64,000 nucleotides of DNA from Pseudomonas syringae CC1557 (GCF_000452705.1 NZ_CP007014.1:5114501-5178500); one strand, 5' to 3'; counted from the stretch's first letter, positions 11,547 through 22,155 are shown. Program-made: numbers and translations. The notes: generated by a model from the sequence alone, not told the origin.

Positions 11547-14059
11547 CAGACAGATACCGTGCGTTGGCTGACGTCATCGACGTGAGCAAAATGGCGCAGC
11601 GCCAAGCGATCGGAGGCTTGCCCGCTGCAATCACCGATGCTCTGTAGCAGGTCGGCGAGCCCGTCGAGCACGGCGTCGATGCTGCTTTGGCCAAACAGCG
11701 GATTTTCCAGGCTGCCCAGGTCGAACCCGGCAAGACGCTGCGTCAGCACCACAAGGCTGTTGTCGCGTGGCGTATCGAACTCGTCGTTCAGGCGGCGCAG
11801 CGAACGCTGCACCAGTTTGAGCTGAAACAGCACCGCATGCGGGTTCTGCTCATCGAGCAGCAACAGGTCCAGCACCGGAATCAGGTGCGGCACGGCCATG
11901 TAACGCGAGCGATAAGTAATACTGCTGTTGCCCAGTTCCAGCAACCACTCCAGCCCTGCCTTCTCCGAGACTGCCGAGCCCCGCAAAAATGCCGCCAGAC
12001 TGGTGCTGAGAAACTTCAGACGCTCTATGCGCCGCCCAATCATAAGGAAGTTCCAGCCTTCGTCGCGGGTCATGTCGTCCATCGCGAACCCGGAAAGGGC
12101 CGCCAGCGACATCACCAGACGATTGAGAAAATCCACCAGTTCGCCAAAGTCCGGCTCTTCGGTTTCCAGACTCAAGGCTTCACGCTGCAACTCGACCAGC
12201 GCCTGCCAGTTTTCCCTTGAGAGCTTGCCGCGCACTTGCGAGGCAGCCCATTGCAGACGCTGCAGGTTGGCACGCAGGCTGAACGGCCACTCATCACCCA
12301 GCATGGCCGTCAGTAGACGCGCTCTCAGTTCTTCGCCCTCCTCCGCCTCGGGCAACATGCCGAGGTTTTCAGCCAGCGCGACGGCGGCTTCCAGCGCAAG
12401 CGGGTCGTCGTCATCGACATAACGGGTCAGCATGATGCGCAGCAGTCGGGCGCTGTCCTCGCAACGCTCGCAATAACGGCCAAACCAGAACAGGTTCTCC
12501 ACCACCCGCGAAGGCAGATAAGGATCGCGGCGGATCAGATCGTAGACCCCCAATGCACGCTGGCCTTTCCAGGGTTCACCGAGGTGCGAGCGTTCGCCCA
12601 GCACCCAAGTGTCCTTGCTCGCGCCGCCGCGCTGCATCGAGACCACATCGGCATCGGCTTCGGCGGCAACGCGGGTCAGACCGCCCGGCAGCACACGATA
12701 ACCATCGCGACTGGCCACGGCGTAAACACGCATGCCAATAGCGCGCGGCTGCAAACCGGTGCCATCGGCTTGCAGCACCGGCGCGTGGGAAAGCTGTGCC
12801 AGTTCCTGAGCAACGTAGGCATAAGGTCGTGACTGCATGCGCCGGGCAAGTTCCTGGCGCTGCTCCTCGCTAAGATCGCGACCGAATACCGGGGCGAAAT
12901 GCTGCGAGGGAAACGCGGGTTTGATCAGCAGATCAGGCAGTTTCTCCAGCGCTTGCGCCAGCACCGTCGGTTCGCCACACCACCAGGTCGCAACCGAGGG
13001 CAGAATCAGGTCCTCGCCAAACAGGTACTGACTGATTTTCGGCAGGAAGCCCAGCAAACCTGGCGACTCCAGCACACCACTGCCCAACGCATTGGCAACC
13101 AGCACATTGCCCTGGCGCACCGCTTCCAGCAGCCCCGGCACGCCCAGCGCAGAATCGGTGCGCAATTCCAGAGGGTCGCAAAAATCATCGTCCAGACGCC
13201 GCATGATGGCGTGAACCCGACGCAGACCGCTGAGGGTTTTCAGGTAAACCGTGGCATCACGCACCGTCAGATCACCGCCTTCGACCAGCGGATAACCCAA
13301 CTGCCGCGCCAGATAAAGGTGCTCGAAGTAGCTTTCGTTGAAACGCCCAGGCGTCAACAGCACCACCAGCGGTGCTTCATTGCTGGTCGGCGCCTGACGG
13401 GACAAGGTCTGTTGCAGCGTGTCGAAAAAGCCCGACAGGTGCCTGACCTGCAGGTCACGAAAGGTTTCCGGCAAGGCACGGGCGACGCTCTGACGATTCT
13501 CCAGCGCGTAGCCAGCGCCTGAGGGCGCCTGCGTGCGGTCAGCGGTAACCCACCAGCGGCCATCGGGCGTGCGCGCCAGGTCGACGGCGTACATGTGCAG
13601 AAAGGTGTTTTCCGGCGGCTTGATGCCCTGACACGGCCACAGAAAGTTGTTGTGACCAAATACCAACTCGGCGGGCAGCAGGCCGTTGGCGATCAGCGTC
13701 TGTGGGCCATACAGGTCCGCCAGCACAGCATTCAGCAGGCGCGCACGCTGGGCAATCCCTGCCGACACGTGTTGCCATTCATCCGCCGCAATGATGTGCG
13801 GCAGCAGGTCCAGCTCCCACGGCCGGTCCGCGCCCTTGGGGTCGGCGTACACGTTGTAGGTGACGCCGTTTTCCTGAATCTGCCGGGTCAACAACGCCTG
13901 GCGCTGGATCAATTGCGCCGACGTGCTGCGCTGCATGTGTTCGTACAGGCGACGCCAGTGCGGACGAACCGCTCCGTCGGCGTCGAGCATTTCATGGTAA
14001 GTACCCTCGGAAAGCGGGTAGCGGTCAAGCAGGTCAGGCATGGAAGGCTCGGCAGGCAA
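11546..14059 (-). CDS. Circularly permuted ATP-grasp / alpha-E domain fusion protein
   Basis: An 837-aa cytoplasmic protein. Residues about 60-470 match circularly permuted ATP-grasp proteins (segments such as WWVTADRTQAPSGAGYALENR, VVLLTPGRFNESYFEH and LVANALGSGVLESPGLLGFLP). From about residue 490 (ARVVENLFWFGRYCER-like sequence) to the end it is the all-helical alpha-E domain, often a separate gene elsewhere. Comparative genomics predicts that this pair makes peptide or amide bonds on small peptides. It lies between two transglutaminase genes in one operon. The biochemical role has not been shown for this protein. Confidence 0.85.
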   Translation of the reverse strand: MPAEPSMPDLLDRYPLSEGTYHEMLDADGAVRPHWRRLYEHMQRSTSAQLIQRQALLTRQIQENGVTYNVYADPKGADRPWELDLLPHIIAADEWQHVSAGIAQRARLLNAVLADLYGPQTLIANGLLPAELVFGHNNFLWPCQGIKPPENTFLHMYAVDLARTPDGRWWVTADRTQAPSGAGYALENRQSVARALPETFRDLQVRHLSGFFDTLQQTLSRQAPTSNEAPLVVLLTPGRFNESYFEHLYLARQLGYPLVEGGDLTVRDATVYLKTLSGLRRVHAIMRRLDDDFCDPLELRTDSALGVPGLLEAVRQGNVLVANALGSGVLESPGLLGFLPKISQYLFGEDLILPSVATWWCGEPTVLAQALEKLPDLLIKPAFPSQHFAPVFGRDLSEEQRQELARRMQSRPYAYVAQELAQLSHAPVLQADGTGLQPRAIGMRVYAVASRDGYRVLPGGLTRVAAEADADVVSMQRGGASKDTWVLGERSHLGEPWKGQRALGVYDLIRRDPYLPSRVVENLFWFGRYCERCEDSARLLRIMLTRYVDDDDPLALEAAVALAENLGMLPEAEEGEELRARLLTAMLGDEWPFSLRANLQRLQWAASQVRGKLSRENWQALVELQREALSLETEEPDFGELVDFLNRLVMSLAALSGFAMDDMTRDEGWNFLMIGRRIERLKFLSTSLAAFLRGSAVSEKAGLEWLLELGNSSITYRSRYMAVPHLIPVLDLLLLDEQNPHAVLFQLKLVQRSLRRLNDEFDTPRDNSLVVLTQRLAGFDLGSLENPLFGQSSIDAVLDGLADLLQSIGDCSGQASDRLALRHFAHVDDVSQRTVSV

Positions 14060-14130
14060 CGTAAGGACTTCAGAGTAGTGCAGTCAGATGTCACATCCGT
14101 GTGCATCTGACGCACAGAGCCACTGTTCTT

Positions 14131-17100
14131 TTAATGCAGACGCATATCCAGCGTCATCGGCAGCTCGTCGTTAATGTTGAGCGACGGAACGTCCAGTTTG
14201 CCGGGTGTGTGACCGATTCGGAAGAAACGTGACAGGCGACGGCTTTCCGCTTCGTTGGCGTTGACCGGTAAGGTTTCGTAGTTGCGGCCGCCCGGATGGG
14301 CGACATGATACTCGCAGCCGCCCAGCGAGCGGTGCATCCAGGTGTCGAGCAGGTCAAATACCAGCGGCGCGTGCACACCGATGGTCGGTTGCAGGCAGTT
14401 GGCCGGTTGCCAGGCGCGATAGCGCACGCCCGCGACAAACTCGCCGACCGTTCCGGTGGGCTGCAACGGTACGGGCACGCCATTGCAGGTCAGCAGATAG
14501 CGCTGCGGCGGCACTCCCGTGAGATGCACCTGCAATCGTTCCAGCGACGAATCCACGTAGCGCACCGCACCACCGGCCGAGCCTTCCTCACCCAGCACAT
14601 GCCAGGGCTCCAGCGCCTGGCGCAGTTCCAGCTGGATGCCGTTGACCGCGTAATCGCCCACTTTCGGGAAGCGGAACTCCAGGTGCGCGGCGAACCAGTC
14701 GGCCTTGACCGGGTAACCGGCGGTATTCAGGTCGGCCACCACATCAGCGAAATCCTGTTCGATGAAGTGCGGCAGCATGAAGCGGTCGTGCAGTTGCGTG
14801 CCCCAACGCGCCAGCTTGGCCGGCGCATACGGCTCACGCCAGAAGCGCGCAACCAGTGCCCGCAGAAGCAATTGCTGGGCGAGGCTCATGCGCGCATGGG
14901 GTGGCATCTCGAAGGCGCGCAACTCCAACAGACCCAGACGCCCGGTCGCGCCATCCGGTGAGTACAGTTTATCGATGCAGAATTCAGCACGATGGGTGTT
15001 GCCGGTGACATCGATCAGCAGGTTGCGCAGCAGACGATCGACGACCCACGGGGCAACCTCTTCACCGGGCTCTGGCATCTGCGCGAAGGCGATTTCCATT
15101 TCATAGAGCGAGTCGTTGCGCGCCTCATCAATGCGCGGCGCCTGGGAAGTCGGGCCGATAAACAGGCCGGAAAACAGGTACGACAGCGAGGGATGGTTAT
15201 GCCAGTAGCTGATCAGGCTGCGCAGCAGGTCCGGGCGACGCAGGAACGGCGAGTCAGCCGGGGTCGCACCGCCAAGCACGAAGTGGTTGCCACCGCCGGT
15301 ACCGGTATGGCGACCGTCGATCATGAACTTTTCGGTGGTCAGGCGCGTGAGACGCGCCTGCTCATAGAGAAACTCGGTGCGTTCGACCAATTCGTCCCAG
15401 CTTGCGGAGGGCTGCACGTTGACTTCGATCACCCCCGGATCAGGCGTGATGCGGAAGTTGCACAGGCGCGGATCGCTCGGTGGCTCATAGCCTTCCAGCA
15501 GGATCGGGCATTGCAGCTCTTCGGCGGTCGCCTCGATCACAGCCACCAGTTCCAGGTATTCCTCAAGCTTTTGCAGCGGAGGCATGAACAGGTACAGACG
15601 CCCGTCACGCGCTTCGGCACAGAGTGCCGTGCGGGTCAGCCAGTCTGCGGACTCGTCGATCCTGGGTGCGCGCTCGGCATCAGTCTCTCTGGACTTGAGT
15701 TGCGAGGTGAGCGACTCACTGTCGGCCAGCTCAGGGAAGTCCTGGTTGTGGTCGGTCGGATGAATGAACGGATATTCAGCCGCCTTGACCCAGGGCTGGG
15801 AGGCCAGTGGCAGTCGATAACCCAGTGCAGAATCGCCCGGCACCAGACGACAGTGCTCGTCACGCAGATACCAGCGCCCGCTCTGCCAGCTGTCACCCTC
15901 TGCGCTACGCGCCAGCGGCAGGACCTGGCCAATCATCTTGTCCAGACCTTGCGCGAAGACCTTGCGAAGGCGCGCCCGCTCCAGCTCATCATCCAGCCGC
16001 GAATCTTCAGCGCTCACGTTCACCGGCAGCGCACCTTCGCGCCACAGGTAATAGAAATTGTCTTCGTAGGCCGGGAACACGAAACGACCCGGCAGCTTCA
16101 AGCGTTCGGCAACGCTGGCGAGGAAGCGCCCGGCCAGTTCACCGGTCGCGCCATAGTCCTGTGTTTCATCAGCGATCAGCGCATTGTTGCGCCAGACTGG
16201 CTTGCCGTCCTTGCGCCAGAAACAGTTCAGCGACCAGCGCGGCAGCTGCTCGCCCGGATACCATTTCCCCTGACCGAAATGCACGATCCCCAGCGGCGCG
16301 TAATGTGCGCGCATACGCTGAAACAGCTCGGCAGACAGTTCACGCTTGCGCGGGCCAAGCGCAGCGGTGTTCCACTCGGCGCCGTCGCGATCATCAATGG
16401 ACACGAACGTCGGTTCGCCGCCCATGGTCAGCCGTACATCGTCGCGCAGCAGGTCGGCGTCAATCTGCCGACCTAGGGCCTGGATGTCCTGCCATTGCGC
16501 TTCGGTATAGGGCTTGGTGACGCGTGGCGCCTCCCAGATACGCTCGACCGACATCTCGTGGCTGAATTCGGTTTCGCATGGCTCGACCAGGCCGCTGATC
16601 GGCGCTGCAGAGGACGGCTCGGGGCTGCACGCCAGCGGAATGTGTCCTTCACCTGCGAACAGCCCGGACGTGGCATCCAGCCCGACCCAGCCCGCACCCG
16701 GCAGATACACCTCGCACCAGGCGTGCAGGTCGGTGAAGTCAACGTCGGTGCCGGAAGGTCCATCCAGCGCTTCGACGTCAGCCTTGAGCTGGATCAGATA
16801 GCCCGACACGAACCGTGCGGCCATGCCCAGATGACGCAGCAACTGCACCAGCAGCCAGGCTGAATCGCGGCAGGAACCCGAGGCGTTCTCCAGCGTGAAT
16901 TCAGGGGTCTGAACGCCCGGCTCCATGCGGATCAGGTACGCCACGTCCTGGCTCAGGCGCTGATTGAGGCCGACCAGAAAATCGATGGCCGGGATCGGCT
17001 CGCGACTGATGCTGTCGAGATAGGCCTGAAATCTTGGCGTCAGCGGCAGCTTTTCGAGGTACGGCGCAAGCTCACGCTGCTCTTCACTGGCATACGTGAA

Positions 17101-17409
17101 GGGAATGTTTTCGGCGTACGGCTCCAGAAAGAAGTCGAACGGGTTGAAGACCGCCATCTCGGCGACCAGATCAACCTCGACGCGAAACTCGTTGGTCTTT
17201 TCCGGAAAGACCAGACGCGCGAGGTAATTGCCCTGAGGGTCCTGCTGCCAGTTGATGAAGTGGTTTTCAGGCAGGACCTTGAGCGAATAGGACAGCACGC
17301 GGGTGCGGCTATGCGCGGCCGGGCGCAGGCGAACGATCTGAGGACCCAATTCGACCGCGCGTTCGTAGCGGTAATGCGTGACGTGGTGCAAGGCAATATG
17401 AATCGACAC
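14131..17409 (-). CDS. Transglutaminase plus DUF2126 protein
   Basis: A 1092-aa protein. The start is the GTG at 17409 (VSIHIALHHVTHYRYER), because a perfect AGGAGG lies 6 nt upstream; a longer open frame begins 14 codons earlier but has no such site. Residues about 1-290 are a transglutaminase domain with Cys180 (GSCRDSAW), His229 (DLHAWCEVY) and Asp245. From about 330 (LTMGGEPTFVSIDD) the DUF2126 module runs to the C-terminus and includes a HTGTGGGNHFVLGG segment reminiscent of nucleotide-dependent amidoligases. It is the first gene of the three-gene operon. The two genes downstream follow after 71 nt and with a 1-nt overlap. Confidence 0.87.
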   Translation of the reverse strand: MSIHIALHHVTHYRYERAVELGPQIVRLRPAAHSRTRVLSYSLKVLPENHFINWQQDPQGNYLARLVFPEKTNEFRVEVDLVAEMAVFNPFDFFLEPYAENIPFTYASEEQRELAPYLEKLPLTPRFQAYLDSISREPIPAIDFLVGLNQRLSQDVAYLIRMEPGVQTPEFTLENASGSCRDSAWLLVQLLRHLGMAARFVSGYLIQLKADVEALDGPSGTDVDFTDLHAWCEVYLPGAGWVGLDATSGLFAGEGHIPLACSPEPSSAAPISGLVEPCETEFSHEMSVERIWEAPRVTKPYTEAQWQDIQALGRQIDADLLRDDVRLTMGGEPTFVSIDDRDGAEWNTAALGPRKRELSAELFQRMRAHYAPLGIVHFGQGKWYPGEQLPRWSLNCFWRKDGKPVWRNNALIADETQDYGATGELAGRFLASVAERLKLPGRFVFPAYEDNFYYLWREGALPVNVSAEDSRLDDELERARLRKVFAQGLDKMIGQVLPLARSAEGDSWQSGRWYLRDEHCRLVPGDSALGYRLPLASQPWVKAAEYPFIHPTDHNQDFPELADSESLTSQLKSRETDAERAPRIDESADWLTRTALCAEARDGRLYLFMPPLQKLEEYLELVAVIEATAEELQCPILLEGYEPPSDPRLCNFRITPDPGVIEVNVQPSASWDELVERTEFLYEQARLTRLTTEKFMIDGRHTGTGGGNHFVLGGATPADSPFLRRPDLLRSLISYWHNHPSLSYLFSGLFIGPTSQAPRIDEARNDSLYEMEIAFAQMPEPGEEVAPWVVDRLLRNLLIDVTGNTHRAEFCIDKLYSPDGATGRLGLLELRAFEMPPHARMSLAQQLLLRALVARFWREPYAPAKLARWGTQLHDRFMLPHFIEQDFADVVADLNTAGYPVKADWFAAHLEFRFPKVGDYAVNGIQLELRQALEPWHVLGEEGSAGGAVRYVDSSLERLQVHLTGVPPQRYLLTCNGVPVPLQPTGTVGEFVAGVRYRAWQPANCLQPTIGVHAPLVFDLLDTWMHRSLGGCEYHVAHPGGRNYETLPVNANEAESRRLSRFFRIGHTPGKLDVPSLNINDELPMTLDMRLH

Positions 17410-17754
17410 GGCGTGCCTCCTGCGAGCCTGAACGGTAAATGAGCCGCGCAAGACTTATGCCATCCGGTCAAAGTCATGCGCCAATGACATCGGCATTGCC
17501 CGCCCGGCCAGACGCGGCACCAAAACTGTGCCAGCCAAACCTGACCGTGCAAGGGTCGCACAGTAATAAGGCAGACAGTGTGGCAGAGGGATTGAATGGG
17601 GGGGTGAAGAATTGTGGCCGTGACGCTGGAGCGTGAGGACCGAGAGGTGTCCGGGAGAACGCCTATCGTGCCCATGCTCCGCGTGGGTATGCCGTTCCGG
17701 ACGCTCTGCGTCCGCTCTTTAGAAGACGGCGCCGGAAGCGGCTGACGCTCAGGG
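17410..17754. repeat. Intergenic region with dispersed repeat, copy B
   Basis: A 345-bp gene-free gap. The recognisable repeat is about 17628-17722, with GTGACGCTGGAGCGTGAGGA, CTATCGTGCCCATGCTCCGCGTGGG and GGACGCTCTGCGTCC. It is a degenerate relative of the elements at 9.9 and 44.4 kb. The part next to 17410 holds the ribosome-binding site (AGGAGG on the minus strand) and presumably the promoter of the DUF2126 gene. I found nothing further. Confidence 0.7.
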
Positions 17755-20064
17755 TTAGCGAGGCACCACTGGCTTGCGCTTCGCTGGCTTCGGACCTTTG
17801 CCTTTGGCTGCGTCCAGGCGCTCTTTGGCGGCCTGCTTGTTACGGGCCATTGCAGCAGCCTTGGCTTCTTCACGCTTGTCCCATGGCTTGCTGCCGTCGC
17901 TACCGCGTGGCGGCAGGCCGGTGTGCTGGGTCTGAATCAGCGTGGTCTTGGTATCCTTGCCAACCTTGTGGCTGCCAGCAGGCGTCGAGTTTTTACGACG
18001 GGCGCTTTGATAAGTGTCGGTCGCAGGCTGATGCAGCGGAATCAGTTGATCCTTGCCCGGCCCGATAAGGTCGGCACGCCCCATGCGTTCCAGCGCTGCA
18101 CGCAGCATCGGCCAACCTTTCGGGTCGTGGTAGCGCAAGAAGGCCTTGTGCAGTCGACGCTGCTCTTCGCTCTTCACAATCGTGACCGCATCACTCTTGT
18201 AAGTAACCTTGCGCAGCGGATTCTTGCCGGAGTGGTACATGGCGGTAGCCGTCGCCATCGGCGAAGGATAGAACGCCTGCACCTGATCCGCACGGAAGCC
18301 GTTGCCCTTGAGCCACAGCGCCAGGTTCATCATGTCTTCATCGGTGGTGCCCGGGTGGGCGGCGATAAAGTAAGGAATCAGGTACTGCTCTTTGCCCGCT
18401 TCCTTGGTGTACTTCTCGAACATGCGCTTGAACTTGTCATAGCTGCCAATGCCCGGCTTCATCATCTGGTTGAGCGGACCTTCCTCGGTGTGTTCCGGGG
18501 CGATCTTCAGGTAACCACCGACGTGGTGCGTCACCAGTTCCTTGACGTACTCCGGCGACTCGACCGCCAGGTCATAGCGCAGACCGGAAGCGATCAGGAT
18601 CTTCTTCACGCCCGGCAAGGCGCGAGCGCTGCGGTACAGCTGAATCAGCGACGAGTGATCGGTGTTCAGGTTCGGGCAGATACCGGGAAATACGCAGGAC
18701 GGCTTGCGGCATGCCGACTCGATTTCAGGACTTTTGCAGGCGATGCGATACATGTTCGCCGTCGGCCCGCCCAGGTCGGAAATAACACCGGTGAAGCCTG
18801 GCACCTTGTCGCGGATCTCTTCGATCTCGCGAATGATCGACTCTTCGGAACGGTTCTGGATGATCCGGCCTTCATGCTCGGTAATGGAGCAGAACGTGCA
18901 GCCACCGAAACAGCCACGCATGATGTTCACCGAGAAACGAATCATGTCGTAGGCAGGAATCTTTTCCTTGCCGTAAGACGGATGCGGAACGCGCGCGTAA
19001 GGCATGCCGAACACGTAGTCCATTTCATCGGTGGTCATCGGAATCGGCGGCGGATTGAACCAGACGTCGACTTCGCCATGCTTCTGCACCAGCGCACGGG
19101 CGTTGCCCGGGTTGGTTTCCAGGTGCAGCACGCGGTTGGCGTGGGCATATAGCACAGCATCGTTGCGGACTTTTTCCACCGATGGCAGACGGATGACCGT
19201 CTTGTCCCGGGTCATGCGCGGGCTGGCAAGAATCTGCACCACCTTGGCTTCGTTCGGGTCTTCGACGTTGCCTTTTTCCTGCTCGATGGCGCAGGCCTGG
19301 GTGTCCTGAGTATTGACGTACGGGTTGATGATCTTGTCGACCTTGCCCGGACGATCAATGCGCGTCGAGTCGACTTCGTACCAGCCCTGCGGCGTGTCGC
19401 GGCGAATGAACGCGGTGCCGCGTACATCGGTAATGTCTTCGATCTTGTGGCCGTAGGACAGACGCTGGGCAACTTCGACAATCGCGCGCTCGGCGTTGCC
19501 GTACAGCAGGATGTCAGCACAGGCGTCGATCAGGATCGAGTTGCGAACCTTGTCCTGCCAGTAGTCATAGTGCGCGATGCGGCGCAGCGAGGCTTCGATG
19601 CCGCCCAGCACGATCGGCACATGCTTGTAGGCTTCCTTGCAACGCTGGCTGTAGACCAGACTCGCACGGTCTGGACGCTTGCCGGCCATACCGCCAGGGG
19701 TATAGGCGTCATCGGAACGAATTTTTTTGTCGGCGGTGTAGCGGTTGATCATCGAGTCCATGTTGCCAGCAGCGACACCGAAGAACAGGTTCGGCTCGCC
19801 GAGCTTCATGAAGTCGTCTTTGGACTGCCAGTTAGGCTGCGCGATGATCCCGACCCGAAAACCCTGGGACTCAAGCAGACGACCGATGATCGCCATGCCG
19901 AAAGACGGGTGATCGACGTACGCATCACCGGTGACGATGATGATGTCGCAGGAATCCCAGCCAAGCAGATCCATCTCTTCCCGGCTCATGGGCAGGAAAG
20001 GTGCTGGTCCGAAACATTCGGCCCAGTACTTGGGATAGTCAAATAACGGCTTGGCTGATTGCAT
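17755..20064 (-). CDS. ygiQ: YgiQ-family radical SAM protein
   Basis: A 769-aa protein. The N-terminal UPF0313 domain (residues about 1-300, starting near [14 protein letters not shown] and [19 protein letters not shown]) is followed by a radical SAM domain. The 4Fe-4S motif CFGGCTFC is at residues 385-392 (CX3CX2C). A basic, low-complexity tail of about 90 residues ends [14 protein letters not shown]. The family is widely conserved and its reaction is not established. It is monocistronic as far as visible, between a repeat region and dnaB. Confidence 0.93.
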   Translation of the reverse strand: MQSAKPLFDYPKYWAECFGPAPFLPMSREEMDLLGWDSCDIIIVTGDAYVDHPSFGMAIIGRLLESQGFRVGIIAQPNWQSKDDFMKLGEPNLFFGVAAGNMDSMINRYTADKKIRSDDAYTPGGMAGKRPDRASLVYSQRCKEAYKHVPIVLGGIEASLRRIAHYDYWQDKVRNSILIDACADILLYGNAERAIVEVAQRLSYGHKIEDITDVRGTAFIRRDTPQGWYEVDSTRIDRPGKVDKIINPYVNTQDTQACAIEQEKGNVEDPNEAKVVQILASPRMTRDKTVIRLPSVEKVRNDAVLYAHANRVLHLETNPGNARALVQKHGEVDVWFNPPPIPMTTDEMDYVFGMPYARVPHPSYGKEKIPAYDMIRFSVNIMRGCFGGCTFCSITEHEGRIIQNRSEESIIREIEEIRDKVPGFTGVISDLGGPTANMYRIACKSPEIESACRKPSCVFPGICPNLNTDHSSLIQLYRSARALPGVKKILIASGLRYDLAVESPEYVKELVTHHVGGYLKIAPEHTEEGPLNQMMKPGIGSYDKFKRMFEKYTKEAGKEQYLIPYFIAAHPGTTDEDMMNLALWLKGNGFRADQVQAFYPSPMATATAMYHSGKNPLRKVTYKSDAVTIVKSEEQRRLHKAFLRYHDPKGWPMLRAALERMGRADLIGPGKDQLIPLHQPATDTYQSARRKNSTPAGSHKVGKDTKTTLIQTQHTGLPPRGSDGSKPWDKREEAKAAAMARNKQAAKERLDAAKGKGPKPAKRKPVVPR

Positions 20065-20128
20065 GTTCAGGACCTACGTTTGCACGTTGGAAAAATCGCG
20101 GGCGCGGAATATAGCATATTTTTTGATC

Positions 20129-20153
20129 AAATCCGACGACAGTGGTCGGATTT
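20129..20153 (-). terminator. Hairpin downstream of dnaB
   Basis: A perfect 9-bp stem AAATCCGAC (20129-20137) and GTCGGATTT (20145-20153) with a 7-nt loop, 19 nt after the dnaB stop. It lacks a long T-tract on the minus strand, so termination is likely but not certain. Confidence 0.5.
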
Positions 20154-20171
20154 GACGGGCTCGCCCAGCGA

Positions 20172-21566
20172 TCAATCTTCGTCGAAGTTATAACTGCCGG
20201 GCGCCAGGTTCTCGAAGCGCGTGTATTTACCGATGAATGCCAGGCGCGTGGTACCGATAGGGCCGTTACGCTGCTTGCCGATGATGATCTCGGCAATGCC
20301 CTTGTGTTCGGTTTCCGGGTGATACACCTCGTCCCGGTAGACGAACATGATCACGTCGGCATCCTGCTCGATCGCTCCGGATTCCCGCAGGTCGGAGTTG
20401 ATCGGGCGTTTGTTCGGGCGCTGCTCCAGCGATCGGTTGAGCTGCGACAGGGCAATCACCGGGCAGTTGAATTCCTTGGCCAGTGCTTTCAAAGAGCGGG
20501 AGATTTCGGAGATCTCGTTGGTACGGTTGTCGCCGCTGGAACCCGGAATCTGCATCAACTGCAGGTAGTCGATCATGATCATGCCGATTTCGCCGTGTTC
20601 GCGAACAATCCGGCGTGTCCGGGCGCGCATTTCCGACGGACTGATGCCTGCGGTGTCGTCGATGAACAGCTTGCGGTCATTGAGCAAGTTGACAGCAGAC
20701 GTCAGGCGCGGCCAGTCGTCATCGTCCAGCCGACCGGCACGCACTTTGGTCTGATCGATACGGCCGAGCGACGAAAGCATACGCATGATCAGCGATTCGC
20801 CTGGCATCTCCAGCGAGTAGACCAGCACCACCTTGTCGCTGCGCAACACGGCGTTTTCGACCAGGTTCATGGCGAAGGTGGTTTTACCCATCGACGGACG
20901 GCCGGCGACGATGATCAGGTCGGCTGGTTGCAGGCCGCTGGTTTTCTCATCCAGATCGGTGTAGCCGGTGGACAGGCCGGTAATCGCGTTGTCACTGTTG
21001 AACAGGGTATCGATGCGGTCGATGGCCTTGGTCAACAGGTCGTTGACGCTGACCGGGCCACCGGTCTTGGGCCGCGCTTCGGCAATCTGGAAGATCTGCC
21101 GTTCGGCTTCGTCGAGAATCTCTTCGGCGGTTCGACCTTCAGGGTTGAACGCACTGTCAGCGATTTCGGTACTGATACCGATCAGTTGGCGCAATGTGGC
21201 CCGCGCGCGGACAATTTGCGCATAGGCCTTGATGTTGGCCACGGACGGCGTGTTTTTCGCCAGCTCACTGAGGTAACCCAGACCGCCGACTTGCGAGGTC
21301 TGGCCTTCCTTGTCCAGTTGCTCGGCAAGGGTCACCACGTCAATCGGGCTGTTCTGATCGGCCAACCGGGCAATAGCCCGGAAGATCAGGCGGTGGTCAT
21401 GTCGATAGAAATCACCATCAGAGACTTGATCAAGCACGCGCTCCCAGGCGTTGTTGTCCAGCATCAGTCCACCGAGTACAGCCTGTTCGGCCTCGATGGA
21501 ATGCGGCGGCACCTTGAGGGCAGCGGTTTGCAGATCGTATTGCTCGGGGGCGGAAATATCGTTCAT
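20172..21566 (-). CDS. dnaB: Replicative DNA helicase DnaB
   Basis: A 464-aa hexameric 5'-3' helicase that drives the replication fork and binds DnaG primase through its N-terminal domain. The ATG at 21566 (MNDISAPEQYDLQ) gives the expected family length; the frame is open 18 codons further but without family similarity. The N-terminal domain (VPPHSIEAEQAVLGGLMLD) is followed by a linker and a RecA-like core with Walker A GRPSMGKTT and a Walker B-like IGMIMIDYLQLM. The arginine-finger-region sequence YRDEVYH is near the C-terminus. It follows rplI on the same strand across a terminator-like hairpin. Confidence 0.97.
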   Translation of the reverse strand: MNDISAPEQYDLQTAALKVPPHSIEAEQAVLGGLMLDNNAWERVLDQVSDGDFYRHDHRLIFRAIARLADQNSPIDVVTLAEQLDKEGQTSQVGGLGYLSELAKNTPSVANIKAYAQIVRARATLRQLIGISTEIADSAFNPEGRTAEEILDEAERQIFQIAEARPKTGGPVSVNDLLTKAIDRIDTLFNSDNAITGLSTGYTDLDEKTSGLQPADLIIVAGRPSMGKTTFAMNLVENAVLRSDKVVLVYSLEMPGESLIMRMLSSLGRIDQTKVRAGRLDDDDWPRLTSAVNLLNDRKLFIDDTAGISPSEMRARTRRIVREHGEIGMIMIDYLQLMQIPGSSGDNRTNEISEISRSLKALAKEFNCPVIALSQLNRSLEQRPNKRPINSDLRESGAIEQDADVIMFVYRDEVYHPETEHKGIAEIIIGKQRNGPIGTTRLAFIGKYTRFENLAPGSYNFDED

Positions 21567-21614
21567 GGCCACTTTAATTCGGGGTTTGCAGAATGGGGAT
21601 GGCACAAAGACAAA

Positions 21615-21643
21615 GGGCACGACCTGTAAACAGGATCGTGCCC
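21615..21643 (-). terminator. Terminator between rplI and dnaB
   Basis: A strong imperfect hairpin with outer stem GGGCACGA/TCGTGCCC, inner CCTG/CAGG, loop TAAA and one bulged base. On the minus strand it is followed by TTTGTCTTTGTG. It lies between the rplI stop (21690) and the dnaB start, so dnaB may be partly uncoupled from the ribosomal protein genes. Confidence 0.65.
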
Positions 21644-21689
21644 GATGTTAATCCTCTGACGTCAATGCCGCCAGACGATTACGTGTTGC

Positions 21690-22136
21690 TTAAGCAGCCA
21701 CTACGACAACGCGTACGGTCGCTTCTACGTCGCTGTGCAGGTGCACGGCTACGTCGAATTCACCAACGTTGCGGATAGTGCCGTTCGGCAGACGAACTTC
21801 GCTTTTTGCAACTTCAACGCCAGAGGCGGTCAGTGCATCAGCAATGTCGTGCGTACCGATCGAACCGAACAGCTTGCCTTCGTCACCAGCGGTGGCAGTG
21901 ATAGTCACTTCCAGCTCAGCCAGTTGGGCAGCGCGAGTTTCGGCAGATGCTTTCTTGTCTGCAGCCAGTTTTTCCAGCTCGGCACGACGCTCTTCAAACG
22001 CAGCCACGTTGGCAGCGGTTGCAGCGGTTGCTTTGCCGTAAGGCAGCAGGTAGTTACGACCGTAACCGGCCTTAACATTTACTTTGTCGCCCAGGTTGCC
22101 CAGGTTGGCGACTTTTTCCAGAAGGATCAGTTGCAT
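21690..22136 (-). CDS. rplI: Ribosomal protein bL9
   Basis: A 148-aa large-subunit protein. The N-terminal rRNA-binding domain [32 protein letters not shown] is diagnostic. An alanine/glutamate-rich connecting helix (about residues 41-80) and the C-terminal domain follow. The length is standard. It belongs to the rpsF-rpsR-DUF2232-rplI cluster, 19 nt after the DUF2232 gene. Confidence 0.98.
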   Translation of the reverse strand: MQLILLEKVANLGNLGDKVNVKAGYGRNYLLPYGKATAATAANVAAFEERRAELEKLAADKKASAETRAAQLAELEVTITATAGDEGKLFGSIGTHDIADALTASGVEVAKSEVRLPNGTIRNVGEFDVAVHLHSDVEATVRVVVVAA

Positions 22137-22155
22137 GTGGAAATCCTCTTAACTT

